Positions 61,839 through 64,000 of a stretch of 64,000 nt of DNA are shown here, in pieces. The stretch is from Dirofilaria immitis (Eukaryota > Nematoda > Chromadorea > Rhabditida > Onchocercidae). The position numbers and the translations under genes are program-made. Under the pieces are notes generated by a model. It was not told the origin of the DNA. It searched no databases and saw nothing but the letters and a program-made list of their open reading frames with translations. The stretch spans positions 6,510,001 through 6,574,000 of the forward strand of contig JAKNDB010000109.1 in the NCBI GenBank assembly GCA_024305405.1, given 5' to 3'. How positions within the stretch are numbered: the stretch's first letter is position 1; each line of letters begins with the position of its first letter.

Positions 61839-61936
61839 AAAAACATATGTATGAAGTAAGTGACGCGCGCAAAACAAACAGAATATTAAATTATAAAAAT
61901 GAAAGAAGAGTCTTCTCACTTTGTGAAACGTCGATG

Positions 61937-64000
61937 TTATGTGTCATTTTCATCATTTGAGGAATCATCACATGCTGCTACTACTTCAGTACCGTAATAG
62001 CGATCACCAAAATTACCCATTCCCGGAATCACATAGTATAGTTCATTGATACGCTGATCTATTGCAGTTGTTAGTAAATTAACCTGAAAAACCAATATAT
62101 ATATGACCACTACCACAAATAACAATTCTTGGTTAATGATAATACATGCTGATAACGTACTTTAGGAAATGCGTAAGCAAGTGAATGTACACCAGTTCCG
62201 GCCATAAGCAGCGATAACAACAGAATATTTTCTTCAAGCACATCATGATCCAGCAGTACACGAATAGCCATCATTGCCGCTGCACCTGCAAGGATGCGCA
62301 CTATATTGTTAACGCTGTTGCAAAACCAAACCTAAATATCTTAGACGATTCTAAGCAAGAATTAGGAATACTGCTAATTCCGATACAGTATTATATTTGT
62401 GTGGAATTTTAGACAGGTTAGGAAGGTTATTATCCAGCTTATAAATTCAAATACAAATTTGATTCAATATTGCAGTTTTACATTTACATGAAAATATATA
62501 TCTAACTAAGAAATAAATTTAGAAAACAGAACGGCTGTGCTGGATGTATAGGACATCCCATCAGAAACTGGGTCTTGACAATTCCCATATAGCTCTGAGG
62601 TAACAATGTAATATAGAATTTTCGATACTGCTTCCAAAATGTAATAATGAGAATCGAAAAAACCTGTAGCGACGGTAGCATCCATCAACAAAACTTTATA
62701 TCGATGAATATTCTTCGGCAAGCGCAAATAGAATAATTCTGGTTCCATGGTTTTTTCATTGGTTTGTATCAAAATTTTGCCCATTTTGCAATCTTTCACA
62801 ACAGCTCTTAACGCATGTTCCATTGTTTCGCCCGCACGCATGATTGTAACACCGCATATCTGTGCTGTATTTCTTTTACCAACAAATCTGCAGATACAAA
62901 TATGATTCTATAATTCATAGAGATTTCTTCACTATAAATCAAATTTTATAATAATTTCACAACGTAAGAAATTCAGCCAATATATACTTTTCCATAGTCG
63001 GCGTGGTAACTGTAGCATCAGCAAATGGCATAAAATTCATGGCATTTTCGATCAGTATTCGCATGAGTCGATCAGAATAAAAATTGAATTCATCCCTGCA
63101 GACTGGAAAAATAAGGGAAGCCTCATTTCTGCTTCCTAAGAATTAATTAAGTAATGTTCAAATGTAAAGTCCTCGAACTCCTGAAAATTATATAACTGAC
63201 AAAACCACCTTGGAGTCTTGCGATCCCTTATAAATGTGTGCAAGCCACGAACTTGTGGTGTTTGTGGTACAACTGTTAAAGTACGTGGCAATTGTAACGG
63301 CAAATGTTTTTGTACCATACCTGCACGTTGAGAATAAGGGTTCTTCGATGCATCATAACCTTAAAGTTTAATCGGACATTGTGAGAATGTATAACATTTG
63401 CCTTCACTGTGAAGAAATTTGATTTCAGCGAAATGCAAAGGAAGGTGGAATTCAAATGATTATTTACCTCTTTCAGCAAGTTGAGTTTTCACTTGTTTAA
63501 CAATGAGATCGATGGCTACTTCATTTTCGCCACCTCGCGGTACAATAATATCTGCAATCTTCATGCCGGGTGCTATAAACGTATCAAAGGCCGGCTTTAC
63601 AAATCGCAAATACTGGGTTAAAACACCTTCGAGATCTCGTCCACGATCCTGAATGTCTCTTTCCAGTCTTCGTGCTAGCCGTGTATCTGGATCCGTATCC
63701 ACAAATACCTCAAAACTGTCAGTGAAAACACATGTTTTTAACCCTTTCCCCTTTTTTATAAAAAAAAAGAAACATATGTGTTTAATCAACCATACTTTCA
63801 TATCCATTAAATCAACCAATTCCTTATTGTGAAACGCTAAAATGCCCTCAAAAATGAGTACATCGGCACCATACATTAATTTCGGCTGCTTATCACGTCG
63901 GTGAGTAGTGAAATCGTAAACTGGAACCTATAAAGGACTATCTCAAAATCTCGGAGATATTTACTAATTTTGGATCTTCTAAAACTTTAAAATAACACAC
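61937..64000 (-). CDS. UCKL1 uridine-cytidine kinase-like protein, 5' part beyond the window
   Basis: The family fuses a uridine kinase domain to a uracil phosphoribosyltransferase-like domain, in pyrimidine salvage. Exons in transcript order: 63927-63796 ([31 protein letters not shown]), 63708-63468 ([39 protein letters not shown]), 63359-63209 ([20 protein letters not shown]), 63095-62988 ([14 protein letters not shown]), 62887-62664 ([30 protein letters not shown]), 62285-62161 ([28 protein letters not shown]) and 62083-61937 ([12 protein letters not shown], stop TAA). Every junction has GT/AG with matching phase. The DATVATG stretch is the PRPP-loop region of the UPRT-like domain. The P-loop exons lie right of 64000. 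The 63927 exon joins the next only through a GAG acceptor at 63709-63711, an uncommon site. Confidence 0.93.

Larger units (their letters stand above)
59906..61936. other. Intergenic region between the petC fragment and UCKL1
   Basis: AT-rich DNA with a 28-base near-exact direct repeat, a perfect GC-rich palindrome at 59989-60004 and the UCKL1 3' UTR. No gene supported. The plus ORF at 59962-60171 is not recognised. Confidence 0.45.

Noticed and set aside
1..64000. CRISPR arrays, bacterial operons, tRNA genes
   Set aside because: I found no spaced direct repeats of CRISPR type, no Shine-Dalgarno-led gene series, and no clear cloverleaf. The DNA is eukaryotic.

Overview
The window is nuclear DNA of a nematode, most likely a filarial worm (Onchocercidae). 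It is AT-rich, with many short exons split by small introns that end in TTTCAG-type acceptors and no long bacterial-style reading frames. It also carries a BEL/Pao retroelement and a cytochrome c1 fragment of bacterial (Wolbachia-like) character, which fits filarial genomes. Family names come from recognising motifs by eye; no searches were run.

Layout. 1-718 (-): 5' end of a CNOT4/NOT4 RING ubiquitin ligase gene, head to head with 1680-9032 (+), a nearly complete exportin-T (tRNA exporter). Two small unrecognised genes follow exportin-T within tens of bases (9073-9743, 9749-10052, +), an operon-like cluster. 10646-21005 (-): a BICRA/GLTSCR1-type chromatin-remodelling subunit in about 17 exons; one intron holds a 28S rRNA fragment next to an inverted duplicate of a splice junction. 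24459-26.27 kb (-): a Crk/CED-2 SH2-SH3-SH3 adaptor, head to head with 26398-27703 (+), a SETMAR-like histone lysine methyltransferase. 31.0-32.3 kb (-): two short coding-like ORFs of an unknown small gene. 34800-43272 (+): an L1-family cell adhesion molecule (6 Ig, 5 FN3, one TM, short tail; LAD-2-like) with a probable 12-nt cytoplasmic microexon. 45.5-46.3 kb (-): two unidentified coding-like ORFs. 47.17-54.41 kb: a degenerate BEL/Pao element whose integrase is interrupted by an inverted piece of LTR. 59.68-59.91 kb (-): the petC-like fragment. 61937-64000 (-): UCKL1 (uridine kinase plus UPRT-like domain), whose 5' part lies outside the window.

The conserved genes have housekeeping or developmental roles (mRNA deadenylation/ubiquitylation, tRNA export, chromatin, engulfment and Rac signalling, axon guidance, pyrimidine salvage) and do not form one pathway. 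A recurrent feature is an apparent single-base length error at a homopolymer inside otherwise conserved exons (exportin-T, Crk, SET, BICRA, L1CAM). I read these as sequence-quality errors rather than pseudogenes.
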